A stretch of 64,000 bases of DNA, from assembly GCF_945859685.1 (NCBI RefSeq), contig NC_079148.1, positions 26,671,946-26,735,945 of the forward strand. Reading direction: 5' to 3'. This document shows positions 25,540 through 37,035 of the stretch, one piece after another. Below the pieces are notes generated by a model. The model saw only the letters and a program-made list of their open reading frames with translations, ran no database searches and was not told the DNA's origin. Within the stretch, counting starts at the first letter, position 1; each line of letters starts with the position of its first letter. The position numbers were made by a program, and so were the translations under genes. The stretch comes from Eupeodes corollae (taxonomy: Eukaryota > Arthropoda > Insecta > Diptera > Syrphidae).

Positions 25540-28044
25540 AGACATGGGCAAGCTATAGTGAAAATAAAACCTTCCCGGACAACGTTATTAGGAAGAAACT
25601 GACATTTAACTTAAATGACCTCCCTCATCAAGAAAACTTGTACTCACACCTCGCAGATGATATTTCCAGGATAGAGTTTGAGACGACATTACAAACACTT
25701 AACGGAACTTCTCCTGGAGATGATAAAATCACATATAATATGGTTAAATCAGCTGCCGATAACCTTAAAACATTCTTCGGACTGGTATCTTTCCTCACGA
25801 TTGGAAGAAAGCTATACTCAAGCCGATTCCCAAGAGCTCCCAGAATTATCACCACATAGAAGGGTATCGACCGATTTCTCTTCTCCCTGTTCTCTCAAAA
25901 ATTTTTGAAAAAATTATTGGACGTAGAATAGGCTGGTTTATGGAAGAAACTGTAAGTAATGAACAACATGCTTTTAGACCTAATAGAGGAGTTCAATCCT
26001 TAATCCACCTAATGGAACATAAACTATCAGATAACCTCTCATCTTGTAAGCACAGTGTATTCATGTCATCTGACCTCGAGAAAGCTTTTGACCGCGTTAC
26101 CACATTTCCCATCATCGAACAATTACACAAATGGGGAGTCCCCAAGCAAATGTTAAAGGTTATTATATCATTTTTATCTGGAAGAACTTTTTGTGTTGAT
26201 GTCAACGGCTTTACTTCAAAAAAGTTAAAATTGGAAAACGGAACTCCACAAGGATCTCCCTTGTCTTTGTATCTATATAATGCCTATATTGAAGCACTCA
26301 TTAGAGAGCTTACACTACCAAAACACGGTCTAGATTTCGTTGGTCTATATGTAGATAATATCTTCATAGTAGCCTCTGGTGATCCATCAAAGGTTAACGA
26401 AATTTTGAAATCTGCAGATTCTATAATCTATGCTTGGACACAAGAAACCGGTGCGAAAGTTCCGCCTAGCAAAACAGAAGCGCTTCACCTTTGTCGGAAA
26501 AAAAATGTTCAATTACTTCTCTTACGATTCGTAACTCCACAGTCAACATCAAAAAAGAACTCAGAGTCTTAGGAGTTACTTTCAATAGTAATCTGAAATG
26601 GGATCTCCATATAAAAAACACCATCAACCAACTAAAGAAACGAAACAATGCTCTGAGAATGATATGTTCCCGCCGGAAAGGTCCACATCTAGAAACGGCC
26701 CTAAAAATAGCCAAAGCCTTAGTTGAAGGAACTCTCCAGCATGGACTCACTATTTTTATGTGGACAACTAAAAAGAACCTGGAAAGCATTGATACAGCCA
26801 TAAATGAGTGCTACCGAACTGCTACAGGAGCACTTAAAACAACTCCAATTGAAGCTCTCAGAATAGAAGCTGGCTATAAAACAATTAATAGGCTAGGACA
26901 AAAAAGAGCAATTAATTTAATAAGTAAAGCACTTACAGACATAAATCACCCTCTTTATTCTGCTTCACAAGAAGTTCAACACAGACCAAAACAAAACAGG
27001 AAGAATTCAATATCTTCCCTTAGTAAAATATTAAGCCTTGTCTCAGCTCATGGAAGTATGCCTTTAGAAACGTCTTTGAAGCTCAACTATTCGTCCCCCC
27101 CTCCATGGAAAAGACACTTACTGCCAATCGACACCAGCCTCTCTAGTCACAGAAAAGAAAACACTCCAAATGAACACTTCCTTATGCTTCACCGTGAGCT
27201 GATCGAAAACATCAAACCAGTGAGAATTTTGTACACAGATGGATCCTATAGGAATAAAATCTCAACATACGCCGTCATCGAGCTCAAAGCGAACCACGAA
27301 GAAATCCTCACTTTTCAAGGACTCCTTCCAGACGCGGCTGGCAGCTATCTAGCAGAATTAACAGCAATATTGAAAGCATTGTCCGTGGCAAAAACATGGA
27401 CAGAAAGGACATTGATACTCACTGACAGCTTAAGTATCCTTACCGGAATCAAAAGTGCAACTAACAACTGCTCCACTTTTAATTACATCCGGAGCATCCT
27501 ATTTGACAAAACCAACATAACCCTAGCTTGGATACCAGGCCACGCTGGTATAAGAGGAAATGAGCTAGCAGATACTGCAGCAAAAGACGCCACTAACCAT
27601 CCATATTTAAAAGAACTGCTACCTATATCTCAGCTTATCCGCAAAATGTTCATGGCTGATGAGCAAGAAGAACTCAAAAGCTCTTGGCTAAAAGAGGAGA
27701 ACTTTCTTCGTAAACACCACTCAACACACCTTAGAACTCCATACAACCAAAACCTAACCAGAGAAGAATGTATTTCTCTATTTCGGATCAGAGTTGGAAA
27801 AACTTTGTTTACGAGTCGCCACTTCTTCACAAACGATCCCCCAGAGGAGTGCGAAAGTTGTAAAGAAGTTCTCTCAATCTGGCATATTTTTGCAGAATGT
27901 CCGATTTCTCGTCTAATCAAAAATACCATCCCATTGGAAGACAAGCAGAAACAGATGGGTGAAATACTAAACCCATCTGACTTTAATACTTATCAACGCA
28001 TAAAATCAGCAACAACCCTACACAACAAATTTAAAGATATTTGA
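25540..28044 (+). pseudogene. I-like non-LTR retrotransposon: RT plus RNase H, 5' truncated
   Basis: RT motifs: LQTLNGTSPGDDKITYNM, then EGYRPISLLPVLSKIFEKII, HAFRPNRGVQS, SDLEKAFDRV, ENGTPQGSPLS. The catalytic box reads YVDN (26348-26359) instead of YADD, so the second metal-binding Asp is Asn. From about 26491 a 518-codon frame, one base shifted, carries thumb and connection sequence and an RNase H domain with all acidic positions visible (LYTDGSY, ELTAI, LTDSLS, WIPGHAGIRGNELADTAAK). It ends in a Cys/His-rich segment (CESCKEVLSIWHIFAEC). Frameshifts at about 25800, 25860 and 26510, and truncation near 25530, make it defective. An AAAT-type tail follows at 28256-28274. Confidence 0.85.
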
Positions 28045-28275
28045 ACTTTAATATTAGTTATATTTTTTTTTGTGTAAATAAATAACATAACATTACATCA
28101 TATTTTTCTTTTCGATGTTAATTTTTTTCATAAATTAAATACTAATATTTTTTCATAAAAAAAAAAAACAAATTAAATACGACATCTATGGTCTTGCCGC
28201 CCTGATGTCTTCAATATAAATAATTTTATAAATTTATTTTTGTAAGTTATTTTTTGATAAATAAATAAATAAATA

Positions 28276-29290
28276 TTTGTGAAGCTTTCTATGGGGAAAG
28301 TATGAAATATATTTATGTATTTCTTGTATCTTCCAAATTAACGTGTAAATATTTTTAGATATTATCTGATAACCTAACCGCCAAATCCAGCAATCACAAA
28401 TTATCTTGATTTTACTTTTTAATAACATAAACCATCCAACAAATTAAATTCGACAAATTATTGAATATCATGCGTATTTAAAAAAAAGATAATAAACAAG
28501 AATTTCCCATACATGAAAATGTTTATAAATATTGTTAAAGGGTTATATGCTACGAGTAAGTGCTTCATTTCATTTTAAAAAGCATAGTCTATTTTCCTAT
28601 CATATAAAAACTCAACAGATTTGATTATAAAATAGCCTAAATTTAACTGAAGACATTATAAAAACAAACAAAATAGGTATTTGGGTCAAAAAACTTTAGA
28701 ATTAAAGTTTTAATTTTTAGATTTTGCATCTCAAAATACTTTAATTTCAAATTGTTTCTTTTGAATGTATTTGTATGTTTCTTAAATAAATTGAAAATTG
28801 TTGGTAGATTTCTACCTAAGCTTTAAGTCTGCTTCAATATAATTAACATTTGTAATCCATTTAGAATTGATTATATTAAAAGACCTACATATAAAACAAT
28901 AACAACTTTGCGAAACCAAGAGTTAGATTTTATATTTGGCTATGAGGGTAAATTGATCGTAACCCACATTTTTTAGCATATTTTTGTTCTTTAATTGATA
29001 TTTTATACCATTTTTTTCCATAGAAGATTTAGAACATTTCATTCACATTTCGAGAAAGTATTTTGTTCTTTAAGAATATAATTTATGAATCAGAAGCTAA
29101 GATAGTTTAAGAAATGTCAATATAAGGAATATGAGAAGCAATACAAAATATTGTACTATCACAACACTTAACGCAGTCATACTAACATAGGCACTTTCAC
29201 TATTTGATATATTTCTCGGTAAATTTATTTCTATTTCTATAATTTATTGGACAAAATATTTAATTTGTACTAATAAAGTTAAAGTGTAAC
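28276..29290. other. AT-rich intron DNA, nothing recognised
   Basis: No coding, RNA or inverted-repeat feature was seen in this stretch. Confidence 0.4.
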
Positions 29291-29291
29291 T

Positions 29292-30182
29292 ATTATGCCC
29301 AATTTTAAACTTAAGATCAGGTGAAGTTGAGCTTAAGTTTAAATTTGAAGTTCTACTCCTCTAGTTTCACAGTGTGCTCTGAATTTCAGTTCAATTGAAC
29401 GTAGTTTAATTAAATTTTATAAAAAGAGTTTGGTAGCATTGTAACTCATGTGACGTAATGTAAGCAATACGTAGCTGTTCATCGTTTTATCTTTCTCTCT
29501 CTGAAGCGAGGAACACGTGAAACAGCAACAAATATTTTGTGTTTTGTTGACAATCGAGGAAAATTTTTATTGTTTTAAAGTACCGTTGTGAGTTGTGATT
29601 TCTGTGAGCTTAAACGAAAAAATAAAAATAAAAATGGAAAAACATTGTGAAAATTAATAGCAACAAAAAAAAAAGAAGCAACAACTTTTCATCAGCAGAT
29701 ATAGATTTGCTGATGGAGTTGATTATGAAAAACAAACACATCATTGAAAACAAAAAAACTGATAAAGTACATTGGACAGAAAAAACAGCGACGTGGAAGT
29801 CCATTGCAAACGAATTTAATTCAAAGAGTGGCTCCCATTACCGATCATCGGATGTGTTGAAGACAAGATATGAACATTTAAAAAAATTAACAAAACAAAA
29901 TTTTGCTTCCGAAAAGCGAAAGCTTTACCAAACTGGTGGTGGTCCTCAGGAAATAAATACATCATAAATTAATTTAATATTTAATATGAAAATGGTAGCT
30001 ATTCTGACAACTGTTGTAGTGCCTAAACGTTGAACTGAGGTTAAACGGCAGAATACTGGCATTTAACTTAAACTACAGAATGAAATCAGTTCAAGGTCTA
30101 AACGAAAGTGTGAAACCGAATGAAGTGTTGAACTGAAGATTAAACCAAAACCGAAGTTTAAAATTGTACTGTGGGGTTAGTC
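29292..30182 (+). mobile_element. TIR element carrying a Myb/SANT-like ORF
   Basis: The two ends are imperfect inverted repeats. Left: TAAC-(9 nt)-CAATTTTAAACTT near 29287-29317. Right, read inverted from about 30180: TAAC-(9 nt)-CAATTTTAAACTT. More shared sequence lies inside both ends (AGTTTCACA, TTCAGTTCAA). The interior holds the Myb/SANT-like frame. Myb-type second proteins are typical of PIF/Harbinger transposons. No DDE transposase is present, so it would be non-autonomous. Confidence 0.5.
29647..29967 (+). CDS. Myb/SANT-like DNA-binding protein, start codon uncertain
   Basis: The frame contains a trihelix/Myb-SANT-like domain with the expected aromatic spacing (FSSADIDLLMELI, ATWKSIANEFNS, DVLKTRYEHLKKL) and the common trailer TGGGP. 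Similar domains occur in MSANTD-type proteins, in zeste-like regulators and in the second ORF of Harbinger transposons. The frame has no ATG before the domain: it opens with GTG at 29647 and its first ATG is 29713, inside helix 1. An ATG with good context at 29634 is out of frame, so a small indel, perhaps in the A-run near 29665, probably disabled it. It is short (about 106 codons) and is best seen as transposon-derived. Confidence 0.5.
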   Translation: MKINSNKKKRSNNFSSADIDLLMELIMKNKHIIENKKTDKVHWTEKTATWKSIANEFNSKSGSHYRSSDVLKTRYEHLKKLTKQNFASEKRKLYQTGGGPQEINTS

Positions 30183-30227
30183 TTATATTGATTCTGATTG
30201 TTCAGTAATTTCATTTGTTTGGTTTTC

Positions 30228-30770
30228 CACAATAGTTATAAATCAGATCAGATTCGCACTAAAAGTTGGTCAAATTTCAAATTCGAGGAGTGGGGATGAA
30301 ATGTTCTCAGAGAAAAAGCATACTGTCAAAACGGTTTAGCACCAATTTGCACAAATTTGGACTACTTTTTTAACGTCAAAAAAGAATATACTCAAACAGA
30401 GTTACCGAAGATCATTAATGTGTACATATTTAAGAACTTAATCATGAATAAGAATCCAATATAATAAATTTAAACAGAAGTGAACTTATATTTATTTTAA
30501 ATACAAATAAAATTATTCCTTAAATTAAAGAATGTTTTCTTCCAAAAATTACTACAATTTTCAATAAACATTGACAGTTTTTTTCTTCCGTCATTACTTG
30601 GTGTGAACGTCAAATCAAATTTGACAGCCAGCCCAGAAATCACCTGAGGAATTGCTTTGGGCAAAAAAAGGAGAAATTTTTAACTCTCTCGCGCGCGCTC
30701 TCTTTTGTAAGAATAACCACAACTTTTGAAGTGTGCAACGACTTCGAACTAAAAATGATTTAAGCTTTCA
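30228..30770 (+). repeat. Dispersed repeat M2, copy b (uninterrupted)
   Basis: Matches the minus strand of 5880-6660 on both sides of the M1 insertion there. At the equivalent point (about 30655, GAGGAATTGC) no MITE is present. It is non-coding and ends shortly before the T element that starts at 30788. Confidence 0.6.
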
Positions 30771-30787
30771 GTCTGAAACTGTTTAAA

Positions 30788-33059
30788 AAAAGAGGCTAAT
30801 AACTTCCCATCCTGTCTATCAATTTGTCTTGCTTAAAAGTTTGTAGGGTTGGAAAATCTAGTTTTGTTAAAAAAAACGGACTGTTTGATTTTTATAAAAA
30901 AAACTACTGAATATTGAAAACAATATTTACTGGGAATAAAAAAAGTTTGAAGACAATATTTTTAATTTTTGAAAAGCTTTTTGATTCGGAATTAAATTTT
31001 TACCAACTTCTATCAGTTTTTTTGTTTAGGTTTTTATTTTTTGTAAGAAAACTGTCAATTCGATTTCTCTCAAAGTTTTTCAGAATGTTGAAAACAATAT
31101 TTGTTATAATATAAAATAAGTTTGAAGCCTTAATTTTAAAGTTTTGAAAAGATATTTGAGTCGAAATTCAATTTTTGACAACTTTGAGTAATGTTTTTAT
31201 TAAGTTTTTATTTTTTATAAGAAAACTGTCAATTAGATTGTTTTTAAATTTAATCAGATGTCGAAAACATTATTCTTCGTTGCAAAAAAATATTTTGGAG
31301 ATAAAATCATATTTTAGTAGTAAAATTTTTGAGGTGACAAATTTTTGTCCAGTTTTTTGATTTATTAAAAAACCGTTAATTGTTTTTTTTTCCAAAAATA
31401 TGTTTGTTTAGTATCACGTTACAATACATAATATTTATTATATTTATATGTATATATATAATTTAATGAGATATTTAGGATTAACCGTATCCGAGGCTTG
31501 TTGATATTTCGAAACTAAAGGTTTTGAGAAAAACCTGTGGACGCTTGTGTCCTCTTGAATGCACATGTCTACCATTTGAACATCAACTACAGAGGCATCA
31601 GTCTCCTTAACATTGCGTATAAGATCCTCTCTGCCGTATTATGTGAACGTCTGAAGCCATTCGTCAACAACCTGAAAGTCCACTATTGACCAAATATTCA
31701 CACTACGGCAGATCTTGGAAAAAACCCAGGAGCTTCAAATCGATACCCACCATCTCTTTATCGATTTTAAAGCCTCGTATGACAGCATATCTATAGGGAA
31801 GAGCTCTACCGAGCAATGTCTAGTTTTGGCATCGCTGTCAAACTTATCCGTTTGTGCAGAATTACGATGGAGAATGCATGCTGCTCTGTCAAGTTCGGAT
31901 AAGATCTTACAGATGCATTTGATGTCAAAAAAGGTTTTAGACAAGGCGATGCACTGTCATGCGACTTCTTCAACATCGTTCTGGAAAGAATTGTGCAAAC
32001 TCAACCGTCAAGACTAGAGGCACAATCTTCCAAAGGTCCATCCAATTACTCGGATACGCAGATGATATTGACATAATTGGAAGATCAAAGCGTGATGTCA
32101 GTGGAGCGTTTTTGAGCATTGCGACGGAAGCAAAGAATATGGGTTTAGTGGTCAATGAGGGCAAGACCAAGTATATGCTGTCATCAAAAAAGGTGACTGA
32201 ACGACGACGTCTTGGGCAAAACGTCATCATGAACAGCTATAACTTTGAGGTAGTTAAGGACTTTGTCTACCAAGGCACCGCTATTAATACAGACAACGAC
32301 ACCAGCGCTGAAATCAAACGAAGAATAACTCCTGCAAATCGCTGCTTCTTTGGACTTAGAAGGCAATTGAGAAGTAAAGTCCTCTCTCGAGCATGTAAAA
32401 TCACCATCTATAAGACACTCATCATCCCGGTTCTCATTTATGGTGCTGAGGCCTGGACCCTGTCAAAGAAAGATGAGAGCATCTTAGGATGCTTCGAGAG
32501 AAAAATTTTTCGGGTGATTTTTGGTCCCGTACGCATAGATGGAGAATGTAAACGCTCCAGCCCGGAAGGTCTTCGAATCCAATCCCGAGAGACGGCGCAG
32601 TAGAGGAAGACCGCGACTCAGGTGGCGCACGCAGGTGGGAGAGGACCTCAACCAACTTGGCGTGCGAAACTGGAGACAGCTAGCTAGGGACCGAGCTGGC
32701 TGGAGACGCTTGTTGGTTGAGGCCCAGGTCCGCCCCGGACTGTAGCGCCACCTTAAGTTAGTGTTTAGGATTAACCAACATTTCCACCTTAGTATGGTAA
32801 AAAAAACAACCACGCAATTTTTTTCAGAGTCGTTTCTGCATCTTTCTGCATTATTATCTATATAACAACATTTATTTGAAGTCGATATCTCTTCTGGTTC
32901 TTGAGCTATGGACGACCAAAACCCGCACGTACACAAGCACGCACAGACATTTTTCTAAAAATCTTTTATTTCGACTCTAGGGACCTTAAAACGTCGAGAA
33001 ATGTCAAAATTTTGAATTTGACAAATCGGACCCATTACAATAACTTACTAAGGGAAGTT
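30788..33059 (+). mobile_element. Tandem-unit element T, copy B, interrupted by an RTE-like insertion
   Basis: Begins AAAAGAGG, followed by TAACTTCCCATCCTGTC, with a shortened left end and only two or three of the core units of about 170 bp. The right part (AGCTATGGACGAC, GGACCTTAAAACGTCGAGAA, TAACTTACTAAGGGAAGTT) resumes after the insertion at 31487-32763. One arm of the terminal hairpin has substitutions here. Confidence 0.65.
31487..32763 (+). pseudogene. RTE-like non-LTR retrotransposon, 5' truncated, with 13-bp target duplication
   Basis: Flanked by the direct repeat TTTAGGATTAACC at 31474-31486 and 32764-32776. Coding parts: NYRGISLLNIAYKILSAVLCERLKPFVNN, then frame-shifted palm pieces, GYADDIDIIGR (about 32050), NEGKTKYMLSS, AKFEVVKDFVYQG-like sequence, LRSKVLSRACKITIYKT, YGAEAWTLSKKDE, and a C-terminus RGRPRLRWRTQVGEDLNQLG. 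A deletion lies near 32560 and frames shift at about 31700, 31950 and 32560. The 3' end CCACCTTAAGTTAG matches the copy at 62394. The first about 80 bp of the insert are not recognised. Confidence 0.85.
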
Positions 33060-34754
33060 AACTAGATCTGGAAAACATCTCCTGTCACAGTGTATCTATG
33101 TATCCATTTGACTGAGCTATGCATAAACTACAATATTCTCATTGCATATATTTTGGTGTTCATCCGAAAATTCTAAAAAATTAGTCACCTTCATTTTTAT
33201 TTACTTTTATCAGAATTATTTGAATACAAGCTAAGACAATTATTTGTTTTGAGTCGATATTTTAAGATTAGATTCTAAAAACTCTGTGTCAATTCTCTAA
33301 TATTGCATCTAATATTTTAAATCTATAAGAAAAGTGAAAACTGATTGATTAAACAAAAACGTGTGAATTTCTTAGACCTATCCCTATTTTTAGGAAAAGG
33401 CAGAACTGAGATAGACAGACGGTGACAATATTTAATATTTTATTAATGCAACAGTAGCATCATTGTTTGCAGAAAACACATTTTAAAACGGATATCAGTA
33501 AATAAAAAGACCTTGTTTAATCTTATAATAGGGTTAAAAGTAAAAGTTTTGCAAGGGAATATAATAAACTACAAATATAAACAAACTAGTCTAACTATTT
33601 TTATTTTATATTTCATAATTAGATATTAAATAATAAACGTATGTTAAAATAATTTGAAGGAGTTGTTTCACTTCTAAACAAATAAAAAATACATAAAATG
33701 TAGATTACTTCAGGTAAATGATATTCTTTTATTATGTAGTTATTAATTAGCTTAAATACTTAAGCAAGTTTCTTATTTTCTCATCAATACTTTGCGTCAA
33801 AGTTTATATATAAATTATCAAGACTAAAAACAATGAATCTTTGTAGGAAATTCAATAAGGTCCAATGAATTGGTTTCTATAAAATCAATATTTTAAAGTT
33901 AATACATTTTTTTATCTTTATGACGATGTACAAAAATCTGTCATGCCTTCTGGAATGGCTGTAACACTGGTGGACAAGGTTTTGTTACTGGCATTAAAAT
34001 TGCATTATTCCACAAGGTTGATGGTCTTATTTTAAATCTGACTTAAAATTACTCTATCACTTGAGGCTTTTAGAGGTAATACTTTTTAAAATTCGAAAAG
34101 CAAAAAAATGATACTTTTTGATGGTACCTAAATTCATGAAGTAACTTTTTTCAATAAAGTTCGTGATGGTATTTTGAATCAATAAACCCTTTTTCCAATA
34201 TTCAGTTGATATATTTATCGTAGTGAGAATATTGATGACAGGCTTTAGCTCAATTAAAAAAAAAAAACAATTATTTATATCGTTACGACGTTTTTTTTCA
34301 ATGACCTAAGGCCCGTCATCAATATTCTCATCACTTTGGAAAAGGTCACTTCCACCAAGTGTATTAAAGTATTCCTTTGTTTCTGCTACAGAAGAAACAC
34401 TTAATGTTACGACCAGTGAATCTACAAATTCGTTATCTATCTGTCGTTCTATCCAGTTGCATTCATCCCCAATCAAACAATTCTGTCATAATACTCAACC
34501 TTCCAGAAATGCCCATTAGTTAACCCTTGAAAGAGTTTAAGACGTATTTTCAAGTATAAGAATCTTTTTTCAGGAGCACTTAAAGAATGTGGAACGCTTT
34601 CTCCAATTTTCTTCTCCGACTTTTTTTAGCCTTTCAAAACTTTTAGGCCAATATGCACATTTATTTCCTTTCAAATCCGACCATATTAAATTTTGTTGAA
34701 GTAGTAACGTAATGTAATGTATCAAATTTATTCTTAATCCAGTTCTGTTTTATA
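33060..34754. other. AT-rich intron DNA between T copies B and C
   Basis: No gene was recognised. It contains one short inverted repeat at 34224-34330, listed separately. Confidence 0.4.
34224..34330. repeat. Short inverted-repeat pair (20 bp arms, 67-bp loop)
   Basis: TGAGAATATTGATGACAGGC at 34224-34243 and its near-perfect complement at 34311-34330 (19 of 20). The interior is A/T-rich. It may be a very small MITE or a hairpin. No target duplication was identified. Confidence 0.6.
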
Positions 34755-34889
34755 AACTTCCCATAGGAAGTTATTGTAATGGGTCCGATTTTTCAAATTA
34801 AAAATTCGACATTTCCCGACGTTTCAAGGTCGTGTATGTTCGATCGTGACGTTTTTTTCGTCGTCCATAGCTCAAGAACCAGGAGGGTT

Positions 34890-35935
34890 ATTATGAAAAA
34901 CGAAACTCGTTCAAAATAACGCTTATTCGTTAAATTGCGATTAGAAAAAACGATTGTAGTGGCACTAAAACGTCAAATTGCGATTAAGAAAAACGAGAAT
35001 CGTAAAAATGACGATACTCGTATTTTTATTTACGAGTGCCTTCAGCTCTCGTTCAGCTTTCGTTTTGGGGGTAGATGTCAAATGTCATTTATTTTTTTGT
35101 TTTTGTTTGGTTGGTTTTTGTTTTGTTAAGTGCGCAAAAAAATGGGAGTAAATAATAAATAAAATTGTCATAAACATACAAATAAGTTATTTCTAACCTT
35201 CTAGACCTACAACTAATGCTAAGCAGTTGGAAGCCAGGAAAACCAAATTTTTCATAAAAATGTTGTTTGCTTGCAGTCTTTTCTTCTTCCGTCGATAAAA
35301 AGGATATAAACTTTGGGCAAAGAACATTTTCCATGACTGTCAATATTTTTGAGAGGGTGACCGACAAAGTTGGTCGTGCCATACCAACAAGGAAGTCTTG
35401 TCCGGTTCCTCTTTGGTAACCACCCTCGGCCAGAAACCGAAGTGTTCCAGCTAATTTCAATACATTTGGTATGTATGTAGATTTGAAACTTGGAAGGTGA
35501 GGATCGATCTGTTCTAATACATATTTGAATGCGTCCTTGTTCAAACGATAAAGAAGCTTGAACCTGGCAAATATTTAAGGAGTTTTTTTTTAATACTAGA
35601 TGGAAAGGATTTCACTTTACTTACGTTGAACTTGGAAGGCTCATTGGGTTCGATGAATCTCTTAAAACTCTTCTTTTTATACGCATTTCCTTTTCTTCGT
35701 TAGTTTGGGATTCATCTTCGCTTTCAAGGAAATAGTCACAGTGAAAAAACATTTTATAGAATTTATGCAAATTACATTTATTTTTGAAACTTCCTCGACT
35801 TTATTTATATTTTGACATTTGTTAATAGGAGTGAAGTTAGTTGCTTCTTTAAAAAATTATCATTTTTCGTTTTTGCCTGGCAACTTTTTTTGCTTTCTAT
35901 TTTCGTATCTTATAATCGCTCTTCACCATGACTTT
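34890..35935 (-). mobile_element. Non-autonomous PIF/Harbinger element inserted in T copy C
   Basis: The ends are imperfect inverted repeats (about 14 of 19 matching): GTTATTATGAAAAACGAAA on the left and GCGATTATAAGATACGAAA inverted on the right. Inside lies the N-terminal half of a Harbinger transposase. The C-terminal DDE part is absent, so this is an internal-deletion copy. The exact target duplication could not be set because the host copy has diverged. Confidence 0.6.
35150..35755 (-). pseudogene. PIF/Harbinger transposase, N-terminal half with one intron
   Basis: Exon 1 (about 35755-35625) encodes FFHCDYFLESEDESQTNEEK and an Arg-rich stretch. A 61-bp intron (35564-35624, GTAAGT, TTGCCAG) is followed by TFKLLYRLNKDAFKYVLEQI, LAGTLRFLAEGGYQRGTGQDF, ARPTLSVTLSKILTVMENVL and HFYEKFGFPG. 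In complete HARBI1-type transposases FGFPG leads to a block with the first catalytic Asp. Here the frame instead continues FQLLSISCRS and stops, so all DDE residues are missing. Confidence 0.8.
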
Positions 35936-37035
35936 AAATAGATTTTGTTATACAGATAATAATGCACAAAGATGCAGAAAGGTCTCTCAAGAAAATTACG
36001 TGGGTGGTTTTTTATCATAGCAGTTTAAAAAAAGGCGAACATTTTAGTTAACCCTAAATATCTTACGAACCAAAAACGCTAGAGACTTGAATTAAATTTT
36101 ATATTATGTATTGTAACGTGATACCAAACAAATATATTTTTGGAAAAAAATCAAATTAACGTTTTTTTTATAAATAAAAAAAAAAAACAAAAACAAAAAT
36201 TGTCACCTCGTAAATTTTACGAATACAAAATGATTTTTTCCACAAAACAATTTTGTGCAACGAAAATAACAATTTTCGTATCTGGTAAAATAATGAGCAA
36301 AATCGAATTGACAGTTTTTTTTATAAAAAATAAAATCCTAAAAAAAAACATTACGCTGGTAAAAATTGAATTTCGACTCAAATATCTTTTCAAAAATTTA
36401 AAATCATGGCTGCCAAATAATTTTAACTTATAGGAAATATTGTTGTCAATATTCAGAGCAATTTTGAGAAATATCGAATTGACAGTTTTCTTACAAAAAA
36501 TAAAAACCTGAACAAAAAAGATTAATAAAAGTTGGTAAAAATCGATTTTCGGCTCAAATATTTTTTCAAAACTTTGAGATTTAAGCTACTTTTATCTTTT
36601 AAAAAATATAATTGTCAACATTCGGTTAAATTTTGAGAATAATCTAATTTACAGTTTTTTTTTTACAAAAAGTAAAAACCTAATAAAAAAAATACTAAAA
36701 TTTGGTAAAAATTTACTATATCGACTCAAAAATTAAAAATATTGTCTTCAAACTTTTTATTTCACAGAAAATATTGTTTTCGATATTCAGTAAGTTTTTT
36801 TTTAATCCAACAGTCAAATTTGGTAAAAATTGATGTTCGGTTCTTGATATTTCTCAAATTAGTTTCATTCATCCAATTTGTAAACATAAAAATGTTGTCG
36901 GTAATTTTAAAATTTTGAAGAATAATTCAACTAACAACTTTTTTAACCCAACTGGAAACCCACAAACTTTTAAACAAGACAAATCAACAGACGGGATGGA
37001 AAGTTATAAGTGTGGGTCGTATCCAAGCCTCTTTT

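Larger units (their letters stand above)
34755..37035 (-). mobile_element. Tandem-unit element T, copy C (inverted), carrying a Harbinger insertion
   Basis: Read on the minus strand it starts AAAAGAGGCTTGGATACGAC at about 37035 and ends GGGAAGTT at 34755. The usual landmarks are present: unit marker sequence between 36300 and 36800, ATATATTTTTGG, CTAAATATC, GAGCTATGGACGACGAA. The stretch about 34890-35935, between the GGTTCTTGAGC landmark and the TATCTGTATAAC landmark, is foreign to other copies. Confidence 0.65.
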
